Source: an uncultured Oscillospiraceae bacterium (GTDB taxonomy: Bacteria; Bacillota; Clostridia; Oscillospirales; Acutalibacteraceae). From it: a stretch of 45,482 nucleotides of DNA. Location of the stretch: contig CABULH010000027.1 of assembly GCA_902492455.1 (NCBI GenBank), positions 1-45,482 on the forward strand. The letters run 5' to 3'. Below, one piece after another: positions 7,223-15,195 of the stretch. The first letter of the stretch is position 1. Every line of letters starts with the position of its first letter. A program made the position numbers and the translations under genes. The notes under the pieces were generated by a model. The model worked only from the letters and a program-made list of their open reading frames with translations. It was not told the DNA's origin and searched no databases.

Positions 7223-7312
7223 CTATTGGATCGATATCCTAATCAGACGCTGCTCACGCCATCGGACCGACCACTCCATTTGACGTCGTTCCCGCCATCG
7301 AGATAATCCCAT
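7223..7312 (-). CDS. Tryptophan-rich leader peptide ORF 1
   Basis: A 29-codon ORF behind a strong ribosome binding site (ATAGGAGG, 9 bp before the ATG), starting 21 bp after the T-box terminator T run. It has three Trp codons (6, 14, 18) among many Arg codons and ends RLIRISIQ-TAG. It shares its last eight codons with the repeat-encoded ORFs 2-4 and has exactly their length although the first halves are unrelated. The Trp codons right downstream of a Trp T-box and upstream of trpX suggest a second, ribosome-based sensing step. That is inference. Confidence 0.6.
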   Translation of the reverse strand: MGLSRWRERRQMEWSVRWREQRLIRISIQ

Positions 7313-7329
7313 TGTTCATCCTCCTATAC

Positions 7330-7620
7330 AACAAAAAGACCCTTGCCCCAATTGCTTGGGACAAGAGTCGTTCACTCCTGCGGTACCACCCGAATTCATC
7401 CGTCTGAGACAGATGCACTTTCTCTGCGCACCCATGATGCACACTTCCATGATAACGGGTGAAGCTCCCGTCGCACCTAACGGCGGAATCCCGCCCTCGG
7501 ATTGCCCTCGTAAGTCCATTCAACGCAGCCGCCGCTGCCGCAATCCCACCATCTGCGGCTCTCTGGGAACGCCTGATCGCTCCGTCTACTACTCTTACTC
7601 ACCGGTTTTAATAAACCTGT
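7330..7620 (-). promoter_or_regulatory. T-box riboswitch, tryptophan specifier
   Basis: On the minus strand the leader contains the landmarks of a T-box. There is a stem I with the AGAGAGCC element and GGTGGGA loop. The specifier region reads GAATGGAC, with codon TGG (7516-7518) followed by the usual A. The T-box GGGTGGTACCGC lies at 7380-7391. A terminator stem (7338-7369, GACTCTTG.../...CAAGGGTC) is followed by TTTTTG. Uncharged tRNA-Trp should stabilise the antiterminator and switch on trpX-trpY-trpZ-trpB2. The variable base after TGG in the T-box is U, which would pair with A73, or wobble with the G73 usual in bacterial tRNA-Trp. Confidence 0.93.
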
Positions 7621-7636
7621 TTGGTTGTTGTATTCT

Positions 7637-7665
7637 ATATTATGCTGGCGAAATCGATTTGTCAA
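7637..7665 (-). promoter_or_regulatory. Promoter of the Trp T-box operon
   Basis: On the minus strand TTGACA (7665-7660), a 17-bp spacer and TAATAT (7642-7637) lie about 20 bp before the first T-box stem. The region 7666-7857 holds no convincing gene; a short plus-strand frame ending at 7855 has no clear start. Confidence 0.8.
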
Positions 7666-7857
7666 GAGGATTTTGCAAATTTTATTTCGACTGCGTTGGC
7701 AATATGTTTTATCCACAGGGGTGTTGCATGAACAGTGTACGGGACAAGACAGGAGGGAGATCAAGAAGAGGGGGGATGAGAAGGCAGTCTTTTTAGAAAT
7801 AGATATCGACTTTATTCTCCTGATACGGTATATTAATAAAAAGGCAGGTGATTGAGG

Positions 7858-8853
7858 ATGCTGGATATGGATAAGTTTTTTCAACAGGCCGCCTGGCGGC
7901 TGTATGACTATTGTGAGCATCCGGCGGTGCGCTATAAAATCCTGTTTCATCTGCTGGACAGGCCCTATGACGACGGGGAGCTTTGCAGGCTTCGTCCGGC
8001 TTTTCTCGCCAGCGACATTGTGGAAGAACTTTATCAGGAACAGGACGAATACGGCGGCTGGGGCAGGCTGCAAAGCAAGGATTATGCCGCAAAAGACCGG
8101 TTTCCCACCTCGCTGACGGCCATCAACCGCTGTCTCTATATTGGACTTACCATAGAAGACCGGGATATTTTGCTGTATGCTTACGAGTATCTGGAAGATT
8201 TTCTGAAGGGAACGGCCCGTGAAAAATTCCGGCGCACCAACGAGCGGGTGATTCCCTGGAATACAGCCACCGTCTGCAACGCCATCGAGGGGATCAAGCC
8301 CTACAATCCCTTGTGCGACCGCCCCTATTCCGAATGGCGGTATATCGCCGGACGCGCCTTTGAAACGGGAGAATATTCCTATGAACGGGAGCGGGCCGCC
8401 CAGCACGAGGTCTTTTGGACGCGGGAGGATCGGCTGGTTCCCATGCAGACGGAACTGCTCCTGAAACGCCGGGACCAGATACCGCCGGCGCTGGAGGAGG
8501 CGATGCTCCGGCATTACGGCGAATACGCCTATCATCACGGCCATTTGTGGAGCGAGACGCCTGCGAAGCTGCCGGAAAGCTTCGTATACAACAAGACCCG
8601 CCGTTGGTTCGCCACCTTTCACACCATCAATCAATTTCACGGTTCCGCTCTCTACCTGGCCGATGCGGTGGAGTGGCTGACGGCCAATCAGAATGCGGAG
8701 GGGCTGTGGGATTGGGGCACGCAGATCAAGGATCCCTGGGGTTATTTCGGCTATTTTTCCACTGGCCGGCAGAACCGCCGCAGCCGGACGGTGGACTGCT
8801 CCATGGAGGTTTTGAGCTTTTTGAAGGAATATATGGAGCATAATAAAGGATAA
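7858..8853 (+). CDS. Conserved hypothetical, possible alpha/alpha-toroid protein
   Basis: 331 residues from the ATG at 7858 (AGGTG 7 bp upstream; a TTG at 7852 is less likely). There is no signal peptide or membrane segment. It contains motifs reminiscent of the terpene-cyclase/prenyltransferase alpha-alpha toroid repeats: DEYGGWGRLQSKDY near residue 60, FPTSLTAINRCLYIG, and near the C terminus NAEGLWDWG followed by a Tyr/Phe-rich turn. None of the catalytic DxDD or zinc motifs of those enzymes is apparent. It stands alone before metG, 85 bp away. I cannot name a function; a carbohydrate- or lipid-related toroid protein is only a guess. Confidence 0.65.
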   Translation: MLDMDKFFQQAAWRLYDYCEHPAVRYKILFHLLDRPYDDGELCRLRPAFLASDIVEELYQEQDEYGGWGRLQSKDYAAKDRFPTSLTAINRCLYIGLTIEDRDILLYAYEYLEDFLKGTAREKFRRTNERVIPWNTATVCNAIEGIKPYNPLCDRPYSEWRYIAGRAFETGEYSYERERAAQHEVFWTREDRLVPMQTELLLKRRDQIPPALEEAMLRHYGEYAYHHGHLWSETPAKLPESFVYNKTRRWFATFHTINQFHGSALYLADAVEWLTANQNAEGLWDWGTQIKDPWGYFGYFSTGRQNRRSRTVDCSMEVLSFLKEYMEHNKG

Positions 8854-8878
8854 CGGAGGGAAAGTGGGAAATTCCCCC

Positions 8879-8906
8879 TTGTATTCCTGCCGCAATCTGG
8901 TAAAAT
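8879..8906 (+). promoter_or_regulatory. Probable metG promoter
   Basis: TTGTAT, a 16-bp spacer and TAAAAT lie 33 bp before the metG start codon. Confidence 0.5.
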
Positions 8907-8938
8907 ATAGAGATAAACAATGCAAGGAGGCCCCCATC

Positions 8939-10894
8939 ATGGACAAACCAAAGTTTTATATTACCACCGCCATCGCCTACACCTCCCGCAAGCCCCACAT
9001 CGGCAACACCTACGATGTGGTTCTGGCGGATATGATTGCGCGGTACAAGCGAATGATGGGGTTCGACGTGCATTTTCTCACCGGTTCGGACGAGCACGGC
9101 CAGAAGATCGAGGAATACGCCAAGGCCCAGGGGATCAGTCCAAAGGAATATGTGGACGGCGTTTCCGCGCAGATCCGCGGAGTGTGGGATCGGATGAACA
9201 CCACCTACGACCGCTTTATCCGCACCACCGATGCGGATCACGAAAAAGCGGTGCAGGCCATCTTCAAAAAACTGTACGAGCAGGGGGATATCTACAAGGG
9301 TCACTATGAAGGAAAGTATTGTGTGCCCTGTGAATCCTTTTTCACCGCATCCCAGCTCAAGGACGGCAAGTGCCCCGACTGCGGCCGGGAGGTCGTCGAC
9401 GCCAAGGAAGAGGCGTATTTCCTCCGGCTGTCCAAGTATCAGGACCGGCTGCTGCAGTATTACGAGGAGAATCCGGATTTCATCAAGCCGGATTCCCGCC
9501 GCAACGAGATGATCAACAATTTCCTCAAGCCGGGACTGTCCGATCTCTGTGTTTCCCGCACCTCCTTCAAATGGGGAATCCCGGTGGATTTCGATCCCGA
9601 TCATGTGGTGTACGTCTGGCTGGACGCCCTGTCCAACTACATCACCGGCATCGGGTATCATCCCGACGGCAGTGGAGAGAAGTACGCCCATTACTGGCCG
9701 GCGGATCTCCATGTCATCGGCAAAGACATCGTCCGCTTCCACACCATCTACTGGCCAATCATTCTGATGGCGCTGGGAGAGCCGCTGCCCAAGCAGGTGC
9801 TGGGCCATCCCTGGATGCTTTCCGGGGAGGATAAGATGAGCAAATCCCGGGGCAATGTGCTGTATGCCGATGACTTGGCCGACCGCTTCGGCACCGACGC
9901 GGTGCGGTATTATCTGCTGGCGGAGATGCCCTACGCTCAGGACGGCACCATCACCTATGAGAGCTTCATCACCCGCTACAACGCGGATCTCGCCAACACG
10001 CTGGGCAATCTCGCTAACCGCAGCATCGCCATGGCAAACAAGTATTTCGGCGGCGCGGTCTCCCGGCCGGAGACGGCGGCTCCGGAGGACGGAGAACTTC
10101 ACGCGGCGGTGAAGGAGGCGGTGGAGAATTATTTCCGCTTCATGGATACCTATCACAACGCCGACACCCTGGACGTGCTGATGAATTTGGCCCGGCGGTG
10201 CAACAAGTATATCGACGAAACCGCTCCCTGGGTTCTGGCGAAAGACGAGGCCCAGAAACCCCGACTGGAGGCGGTGCTCTACAACCTGCTGGAGTGTATC
10301 CGGATTCTGGGTATCCTGCTGCTCCCCTTTATCCCCGCCACGGCGGAGAATATGCTGGGACAGCTGGGAGTGGACGCCGGTCTGACCGGCGTCGATACGG
10401 TGAAGGGCGCATTCGACGCCGCAGCCGGCTATCGGGTGGGGACGGCGGTTCCCCTATTTGCCCGGATCGACGCGGCCAAGGTGCTGGCGGAACTGGAGGC
10501 GGAGCAGGCCAAGGCAGCCGCCGAAGCCGCCCCGAAGGAGGAAAAGACGGCGGAAAACGTGGCCTTCCTGTCTCAGATCACCATCGACGACTTCGCCAAA
10601 ATCGATCTGCGGGTGGCGGAAATCACCGACTGCGAACCGGTGAAAAAGGCGAAAAAGCTGCTGAGGCTGACCCTGGACGACGGCAGCGGCGTCCCTCGCA
10701 CCGTCTGCTCGGGTATCGCCAAATGGTATACCCCCGATGACCTGAAGGGCCGCCGGATTGTGGTGGTGGCAAACCTGAAGCCCGCTGTTCTCTGCGGGGT
10801 GGAGAGCCAGGGGATGATCCTGGCCGCCGACGACGGAGACGCGGCCCGGGTGCTGTTTGTGGACGGCGTGGCTCCCGGCAGCAAGGTGCGGTAA
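8939..10894 (+). CDS. metG: Methionine-tRNA ligase
   Basis: 651 residues. Charges tRNA-Met with methionine in the cytoplasm. Class I Rossmann catalytic domain with the HIGH-type motif HIGN (20-23) and KMSKS (299-303). A zinc knuckle with C128, C131, C145 and C148 (CVPC...CPDC) is present. An anticodon-binding helical domain follows, and after a Lys/Glu/Ala-rich linker a C-terminal EMAP-II-like tRNA-binding domain from about residue 548, the dimerising extension common in Firmicutes MetG. The ATG at 8939 follows AGGAGG by 9 bp; a longer frame from 8864 runs through the promoter. Single-gene unit with its own terminator. Confidence 0.97.
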   Translation: MDKPKFYITTAIAYTSRKPHIGNTYDVVLADMIARYKRMMGFDVHFLTGSDEHGQKIEEYAKAQGISPKEYVDGVSAQIRGVWDRMNTTYDRFIRTTDADHEKAVQAIFKKLYEQGDIYKGHYEGKYCVPCESFFTASQLKDGKCPDCGREVVDAKEEAYFLRLSKYQDRLLQYYEENPDFIKPDSRRNEMINNFLKPGLSDLCVSRTSFKWGIPVDFDPDHVVYVWLDALSNYITGIGYHPDGSGEKYAHYWPADLHVIGKDIVRFHTIYWPIILMALGEPLPKQVLGHPWMLSGEDKMSKSRGNVLYADDLADRFGTDAVRYYLLAEMPYAQDGTITYESFITRYNADLANTLGNLANRSIAMANKYFGGAVSRPETAAPEDGELHAAVKEAVENYFRFMDTYHNADTLDVLMNLARRCNKYIDETAPWVLAKDEAQKPRLEAVLYNLLECIRILGILLLPFIPATAENMLGQLGVDAGLTGVDTVKGAFDAAAGYRVGTAVPLFARIDAAKVLAELEAEQAKAAAEAAPKEEKTAENVAFLSQITIDDFAKIDLRVAEITDCEPVKKAKKLLRLTLDDGSGVPRTVCSGIAKWYTPDDLKGRRIVVVANLKPAVLCGVESQGMILAADDGDAARVLFVDGVAPGSKVR

Positions 10895-10920
10895 GTAGGA
10901 GAATCGTAGTGACAGTACAA

Positions 10921-10959
10921 CAGCCGCCTGAGCGGGAAGCTCAGGCGGCTGTCTGATTT
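10921..10959 (+). terminator. metG terminator
   Basis: A perfect 13-bp stem CAGCCGCCTGAGC/GCTCAGGCGGCTG with a GGGAA loop, 27 bp after the metG stop, followed by TCTGATTTT. Confidence 0.8.
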
Positions 10960-11065
10960 TGGAGGAACATTTGTGATACCGGCACTCTAGGCTGCGTATC
11001 CTTCCCTGGCGTTCAAGCGGTTTTTAGGGTATCTGGACTGCCGGCAGAAAAACCAACAGAATTGA

Positions 11066-11104
11066 GAGAGCCCGGACGAAAACTCGTCCGGGCTCTCCTT
11101 TTGT
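11066..11104 (+). terminator. Second intrinsic terminator before pstS
   Basis: A perfect 14-bp stem GAGAGCCCGGACGA/TCGTCCGGGCTCTC with an AAAC loop, followed by CTTTTGTT. No gene is visible between it and the metG terminator (10960-11065). It may be a back-up terminator that insulates the pst promoter, or end an unannotated short RNA. Confidence 0.7.
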
Positions 11105-11158
11105 TAAACAGAATCCTAAATTTCGGTTAACATCCCTCTAACATAGGGGCGGTAGGAT
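11104..11158 (+). promoter_or_regulatory. Pho box and promoter of pstS
   Basis: Four heptamers spaced exactly 11 bp apart: TTAAACA (11104), CCTAAAT (11115), GTTAACA (11126) and TCTAACA (11137). This matches the TTAACA-type direct-repeat Pho box bound by PhoP/PhoB dimers in Firmicutes. A TAGGAT -10 element follows at 11153-11158, one helical turn after the last repeat, with no good -35, as expected for an activator-dependent promoter. It should induce the pst operon under phosphate limitation through the response regulator at 15960. Confidence 0.8.
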
Positions 11159-11205
11159 AACGGCGTACCATAAAAGAGAAGAGAAAAAACAGGAGGAATA
11201 CCACA

Positions 11206-12093
11206 ATGAAAAAGATACTTGGTGCTTTGGCTGCCGCGGCGTTGCTGACGCTGGCGATGACCGGCTGCAATCAGGAAGTCACCGGCAGTTCGTCCGCCCC
11301 GTCCGGCTCCGCTTCGGGCGGTTCGCAGGCCGGCAGCCAGACGGAAGAGCTCAGCGGCAACCTGGTGTTCGCCGGCTCCAGCTCCATGGAAGGGGTTATG
11401 AGTAAGCTGTCCGAGGAGTTCCGCAAAGAACACAGCAAGGTGACCTTTGAAGTGGGCGTCACCGGCTCCGGCGCCGCCATCACCGGTTTGAACGACGGCA
11501 CGGCGCAGATCGGCAACCTTTCCCGCAATGTAAAAGACGAAGAAAACCCCGACGGCAAATATGAGGTGATTACCATTGCCCTGGACGGCATCGCGGTGAT
11601 CGTCAATCCGGGCAACAGCGTCAGCGACCTCACCAAGGAACAGATCGCGGATATCTTCACCGGCAAGATCACCAACTGGAAGGACCTGGGCGGTGCGGAC
11701 AAGCAGATTTATGTGGTGGGCCGGGACGCCACCTCCGGCACCCGGGACGGCTTCGAGAGCATCCTGGGCATCAAGGAAAAATGCGTCTATGAGGCGGAGC
11801 TGCCCGAAACCGGCGATGTGAAGGCCAAGATCTCCTCCGATGAAGCCGCCATCGGCTACATCTCCTTTGCCTCGGTCAGCGAAGGCGTCAAGGCCCTGAA
11901 GGTGGGCGGCGTCACCGTGTCCACCGAAACCATCGCGGACAACAGCTACGTGATTCAGCGTCCCTTTGTCCACGCTTACGTCAAGGGCACCAAGGATGAT
12001 CTGGTGCTGGCTTATCTGGATTTCCTCAAGACCGATAAAGCTCAGGAACTGATTGAGAGCGAGCATCTGGTGCCGGTGGAGTTCTGGAAATAA
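11206..12093 (+). CDS. pstS: Phosphate ABC transporter substrate-binding lipoprotein PstS
   Basis: 295 residues. Signal peptide with lipobox AMTGC (Cys21), then a Ser/Gly-rich linker. The binding domain has the phosphate-contacting segments of the family: GSSSMEGVM near the N terminus, VTGSGAAITGL, and GRDATSGTRDGF, the signature loop. Captures inorganic phosphate outside the membrane and delivers it to PstCA. AGGAGG lies 8 bp before the ATG. First gene of the operon behind the Pho box; a hairpin after it (12132-12161) may give it higher mRNA levels than the permease genes. Confidence 0.95.
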   Translation: MKKILGALAAAALLTLAMTGCNQEVTGSSSAPSGSASGGSQAGSQTEELSGNLVFAGSSSMEGVMSKLSEEFRKEHSKVTFEVGVTGSGAAITGLNDGTAQIGNLSRNVKDEENPDGKYEVITIALDGIAVIVNPGNSVSDLTKEQIADIFTGKITNWKDLGGADKQIYVVGRDATSGTRDGFESILGIKEKCVYEAELPETGDVKAKISSDEAAIGYISFASVSEGVKALKVGGVTVSTETIADNSYVIQRPFVHAYVKGTKDDLVLAYLDFLKTDKAQELIESEHLVPVEFWK

Positions 12094-12131
12094 ACACGGG
12101 TGGATACCCAGACAAACAGCCGCCATAGCCG

Positions 12132-12161
12132 TTCCGCCGCGAGGAGTGCCCCGCGGCGGAA
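12132..12161 (+). other. Intercistronic hairpin between pstS and pstC
   Basis: A 10-bp stem TTCCGCCGCG/CGCGGCGGAA without a T tract. Likely an mRNA-stabilising or partial attenuation element giving excess PstS over the membrane subunits. Confidence 0.5.
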
Positions 12162-12191
12162 TTGTCGCGGTATCAGCGGAGGAATGTGTCT

Positions 12192-13526
12192 ATGCGTACT
12201 TTTACGGATGAAAAAAAGGAACGCGCCGCCCGGATCCGGCAGCGGACAGCGTTCATAATGGCTCTGGCCGCGGCGGCCCTGGCCGTGATGCAGTTTTTCC
12301 TGCCCTTTGTCACCTTTCGGCTGGATAAGGTGGCGTACACCTTTACCTCCCTGCAGGTGGTGACGGCTTTTCTGACGGTGGAGGGAGTACGGGTCACTAT
12401 GCCTCTGGCTGCCAAAATCGTGCTGCTGCTGACGCCGGTGCTGGCTCTGGCCGGCGCGTTGCTGCTGCTGTGCAGGAAGCCGGTGGTGTCCGCGGTGCTG
12501 TATATGCTGGCGGCGCTGGCGCCTATTGGAGGGCTCATCGCCCTCAACGCCTCCACCTCTCAATTTGTGGACATCGGCGTCAGCCGGGTGGAGGTGGCCT
12601 ATCACACGGCGCTGGCCCTGGCGCTGCTTTCCAGCCTGCTGGCGGCGGTATGCGCCATGTGGACCAAAGGCGGGGAAAAGCTGGCGGAGGCGGTATTTCT
12701 GGTTTTCGCCTGCATGTCGGTGGGTTCGGTGATTCTGATTACCGTCTATATGCTCACCTCCGGCGCGCCGGCCATCGCGGAGGTGGGGCTGTTTCAGTTT
12801 CTCTTCGGCACCGAATGGAATCCCAACAGGGACGTCTACGGCATCGGTTACATGCTGCTGGCCTCCATTGCGGGCATGGCGGGGGCGATTCTCATCGGCG
12901 TGCCCATCGGCCTGCTGACGGCCATCTTCCTGGCCGAGCTGGCGCCCCGGCGGCTGGCGGGGGTGGTGAGGCCGGCGGTGGAGCTGCTGGCCGGCATTCC
13001 GTCGGTGATCTACGGCTTTTTCGGCATGATTGTGCTGGTGCCCTTTATCCGCAAGGTGTTTCCCACGTCCTTTGGAGACAGCCTGCTGGCGATGATCCTG
13101 ATCCTGGCGATCATGGTGCTGCCCACCATTATCAGCGTATCGGAAACTGCCCTGCGGTCGGTGCCCGCTTCTTACAAGGAAGCCTCTCTGGCTCTGGGCA
13201 ACACCCATATCGGCACCATCTTCAAGGTACTGGTGCCGGCGGCCAAATCCGGTATTCTGGCCGGGGTGATCCTGGGAGTCGGCCGGGCGGTGGGGGAGAC
13301 CATGGCTGTGGTGATGGTCTGCGGCAACAAGGTACAGTTCCCTCAGCTGCTGAAAAGCGTCCGGCCCCTCACCAGCGGCGTGGTGCTGGAGATGAGCTAT
13401 GCCTCCGGCCTCCACCGGCAGGCACTGTTCAGCATCGGCCTGGTGCTTTTCGTCTTTATCATGATTGTGAACATATCCTTTACCATGCTTTCCAAGAGAG
13501 GGGTGCAGATCAGTGGCAAGGAGTAA
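12192..13526 (+). CDS. pstC: Phosphate ABC transporter permease PstC with N-terminal membrane extension
   Basis: 444 residues from the ATG at 12192 (GGAGG 9 bp upstream). PstC is usually about 300 residues; here the canonical permease starts near residue 165 (KLAEAVFLVF). It is preceded by an extra hydrophobic domain with about four predicted transmembrane helices (roughly residues 18-40, 75-95, 98-118 and 133-155). The permease half has the BPD inner-membrane loop (SYKEASLALGNTHIGTIFKVLVPAAKSGI) that contacts the ATPase. The reading frame is uninterrupted across both parts, so this looks like a genuine fusion or lineage-specific extension and not an assembly error. Forms the channel with PstA. 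Confidence 0.92.
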   Translation: MRTFTDEKKERAARIRQRTAFIMALAAAALAVMQFFLPFVTFRLDKVAYTFTSLQVVTAFLTVEGVRVTMPLAAKIVLLLTPVLALAGALLLLCRKPVVSAVLYMLAALAPIGGLIALNASTSQFVDIGVSRVEVAYHTALALALLSSLLAAVCAMWTKGGEKLAEAVFLVFACMSVGSVILITVYMLTSGAPAIAEVGLFQFLFGTEWNPNRDVYGIGYMLLASIAGMAGAILIGVPIGLLTAIFLAELAPRRLAGVVRPAVELLAGIPSVIYGFFGMIVLVPFIRKVFPTSFGDSLLAMILILAIMVLPTIISVSETALRSVPASYKEASLALGNTHIGTIFKVLVPAAKSGILAGVILGVGRAVGETMAVVMVCGNKVQFPQLLKSVRPLTSGVVLEMSYASGLHRQALFSIGLVLFVFIMIVNISFTMLSKRGVQISGKE

Positions 13527-14403
13527 CACGCTGGAAAATCGATCCCTGCATCAGAAGCATGTGCGTCCCGGCGATATGGCCCTGCGGGTGCTGATCTATC
13601 TGGCAGCCGCCCTGACGGTGGCCGTGCTGGTGGGATTAATCGGATATATCCTGGTGAAGGGCGTGCCCCACATCACCTGGTCCTTCCTCTCCACTTCTTA
13701 TTCCGCCCAGGACGGAGGTCCCAAAGGCATCCTGCCCATGATCATCAACACGGTGTACATTGTGGTGATCACCCTGCTGATCGTCACTCCCATCGGTATA
13801 TCCGCCGCCATCTATCTGACCCAATACGCCCGGCAGGGGCGGCTGGTGCGCTCCATCCGCTTCACCACCGAGGTGCTCTCGGGAGTGCCCTCCATTATCT
13901 TCGGCTTGTTCGGCTTCACCTTTTTCTGCGTGATGCTGCGGCTGGGCACTTCCATTCTGGCGGGCTGTCTCACCATGAGCATCTGTATCCTGCCCACCAT
14001 TGTCCGCACCACTGAGGAGAGCCTGCTGGCGGTGCCGGAAAGCTACAAGGAAGGGGCTTTGGCCTTGGGGACGGGCAAGCTGCGGGTGATCCTCAGCATT
14101 GTGCTGCCCTGCGCCATGCCCGGCATCCTCACCGCCATTATCCTGGGAATGGGCCGGCTGGTGGGGGAATCGGCGGCGCTGATGTTCACCTCCGGCATGG
14201 CTTACGAAATGCCGGGAGATGTCCTGGGCCATGTCATGGACGCCGGGCGGACCCTGACTCTGCACCTGTACCAGGTATCCAAGCAGGCGGTGGATCCCAA
14301 CGCGTTCAACATCGCCTACGCCACGGCGTCGGTGCTGCTGATTCTGGTATTCGTGCTCAATCGTCTGGCGGGGCTCCTCGGCCGGGTGCTGAAAAAAGGT
14401 TAA
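13513..14403 (+). CDS. pstA: Phosphate ABC transporter permease PstA
   Basis: 296 residues, six transmembrane helices, normal length for PstA. The coupling loop is SYKEGALALGTGKLRVILSI. The GTG start at 13513 overlaps the end of pstC by 14 bp, indicating translational coupling. Second half of the phosphate channel. Confidence 0.94.
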   Translation: MARSNTLENRSLHQKHVRPGDMALRVLIYLAAALTVAVLVGLIGYILVKGVPHITWSFLSTSYSAQDGGPKGILPMIINTVYIVVITLLIVTPIGISAAIYLTQYARQGRLVRSIRFTTEVLSGVPSIIFGLFGFTFFCVMLRLGTSILAGCLTMSICILPTIVRTTEESLLAVPESYKEGALALGTGKLRVILSIVLPCAMPGILTAIILGMGRLVGESAALMFTSGMAYEMPGDVLGHVMDAGRTLTLHLYQVSKQAVDPNAFNIAYATASVLLILVFVLNRLAGLLGRVLKKG

Positions 14404-14422
14404 GAAAGGCAGGAAGAACGGC

Positions 14423-15178
14423 ATGTCAACCAAAATCGCCATGCGGGATCTGAACCTATATTACGGCGGCTTCCAGGCGCTGAAACATTTGAATATGGAA
14501 ATTCCCGCCAACCAGATCACCGCGTTTATCGGCCCCTCCGGCTGCGGAAAATCCACCTGTATCAAGACCATCAACCGGATGAATGATCTGGTGAACGGCT
14601 GCCGGATCGAGGGAAAGGTGGAAATCGACGGGGAAGATATCTACGATCCCCGCACCGATGTGACCCTGCTGCGCCGCCGGGCGGGCATGGTCTTTCAGAA
14701 GCCCAATCCCTTTCCCATGAGCATCTACGATAATATCGCTTACGGTCCCCGGGTCCACGGGATCAAGAACCGCAAAAAGCTGGATGAGCTGGTGGAAAGC
14801 TCTCTGCGGGGGGCGGCCCTATGGGACGAGGTCAAGGACCGGCTGAAGGAATCCGCCTTGGGCATGTCCGGCGGCCAGCAGCAGCGGCTGTGCATCGCCC
14901 GGGCGCTGGCGGTGCAGCCCGATATTCTGCTGATGGACGAACCCACCTCCGCTCTGGACCCTATCTCTACCCTGAAAATCGAGGATCTGATGCAGGAGCT
15001 GAAAAAGAGCTACACGGTGGTGATTGTCACCCACAACATGCAGCAGGCCGGGCGGATCGCGGACAAAACCGCCTTCTTCCTGCTGGGGGAGATCGTGGAA
15101 TACGACGACACGGTGGTGATGTTCAACACCCCCCATGATAAGCGCACCGAAGATTATATCACCGGCCGGTTCGGCTGA
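14423..15178 (+). CDS. pstB: Phosphate ABC transporter ATPase PstB
   Basis: 251 residues, the standard PstB length. Walker A GPSGCGKST, Q-loop VFQKPNPFPMSIYDNIAYG (typical of PstB), signature MSGGQQQRLCIARAL, Walker B ILLMDEPTSALD and switch histidine IVTHN. Hydrolyses ATP to drive phosphate import through PstCA. 19 bp after pstA with AGGCAGGA as ribosome binding site. Confidence 0.97.
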   Translation: MSTKIAMRDLNLYYGGFQALKHLNMEIPANQITAFIGPSGCGKSTCIKTINRMNDLVNGCRIEGKVEIDGEDIYDPRTDVTLLRRRAGMVFQKPNPFPMSIYDNIAYGPRVHGIKNRKKLDELVESSLRGAALWDEVKDRLKESALGMSGGQQQRLCIARALAVQPDILLMDEPTSALDPISTLKIEDLMQELKKSYTVVIVTHNMQQAGRIADKTAFFLLGEIVEYDDTVVMFNTPHDKRTEDYITGRFG

Positions 15179-15195
15179 GGAAAGGAACGAGCGGA

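Larger units (their letters stand above)
6948..7251 (-). repeat. 91-bp tandem repeat array in the trpX leader
   Basis: Three complete 91-bp units (6948-7038, 7039-7129, 7130-7220) are identical except for one base in the first. A partial fourth unit (7221-7251) then diverges. Each unit carries a 10-bp perfect hairpin GACGATTGGC/GCCAATCGTC (first at 7002-7024) and encodes a 29-codon ORF on the minus strand (listed separately). A decayed unit edge is visible toward trpX, at 6925-6947. Confidence 0.92.

Noticed and set aside
6948..7251. CRISPR array
   Set aside because: The 91-bp units are contiguous and identical, without unique spacers, and no cas genes are present.
6997..7306. Plus-strand repeat-encoded proteins across the tandem array
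   Set aside because: They run antisense to the T-box operon leader, lack ribosome binding sites and arise simply from stop-free repeats.
7625..7855. 76-codon plus-strand frame before the orphan gene
   Set aside because: It begins within the T-box promoter region with no ribosome binding site; the overlap with the next gene is accidental.
12042..13529. 495-residue minus-strand frame opposite pstC
   Set aside because: Antisense shadow with His/Gln/Arg-rich low-complexity translation; pstC on the other strand is unambiguous.
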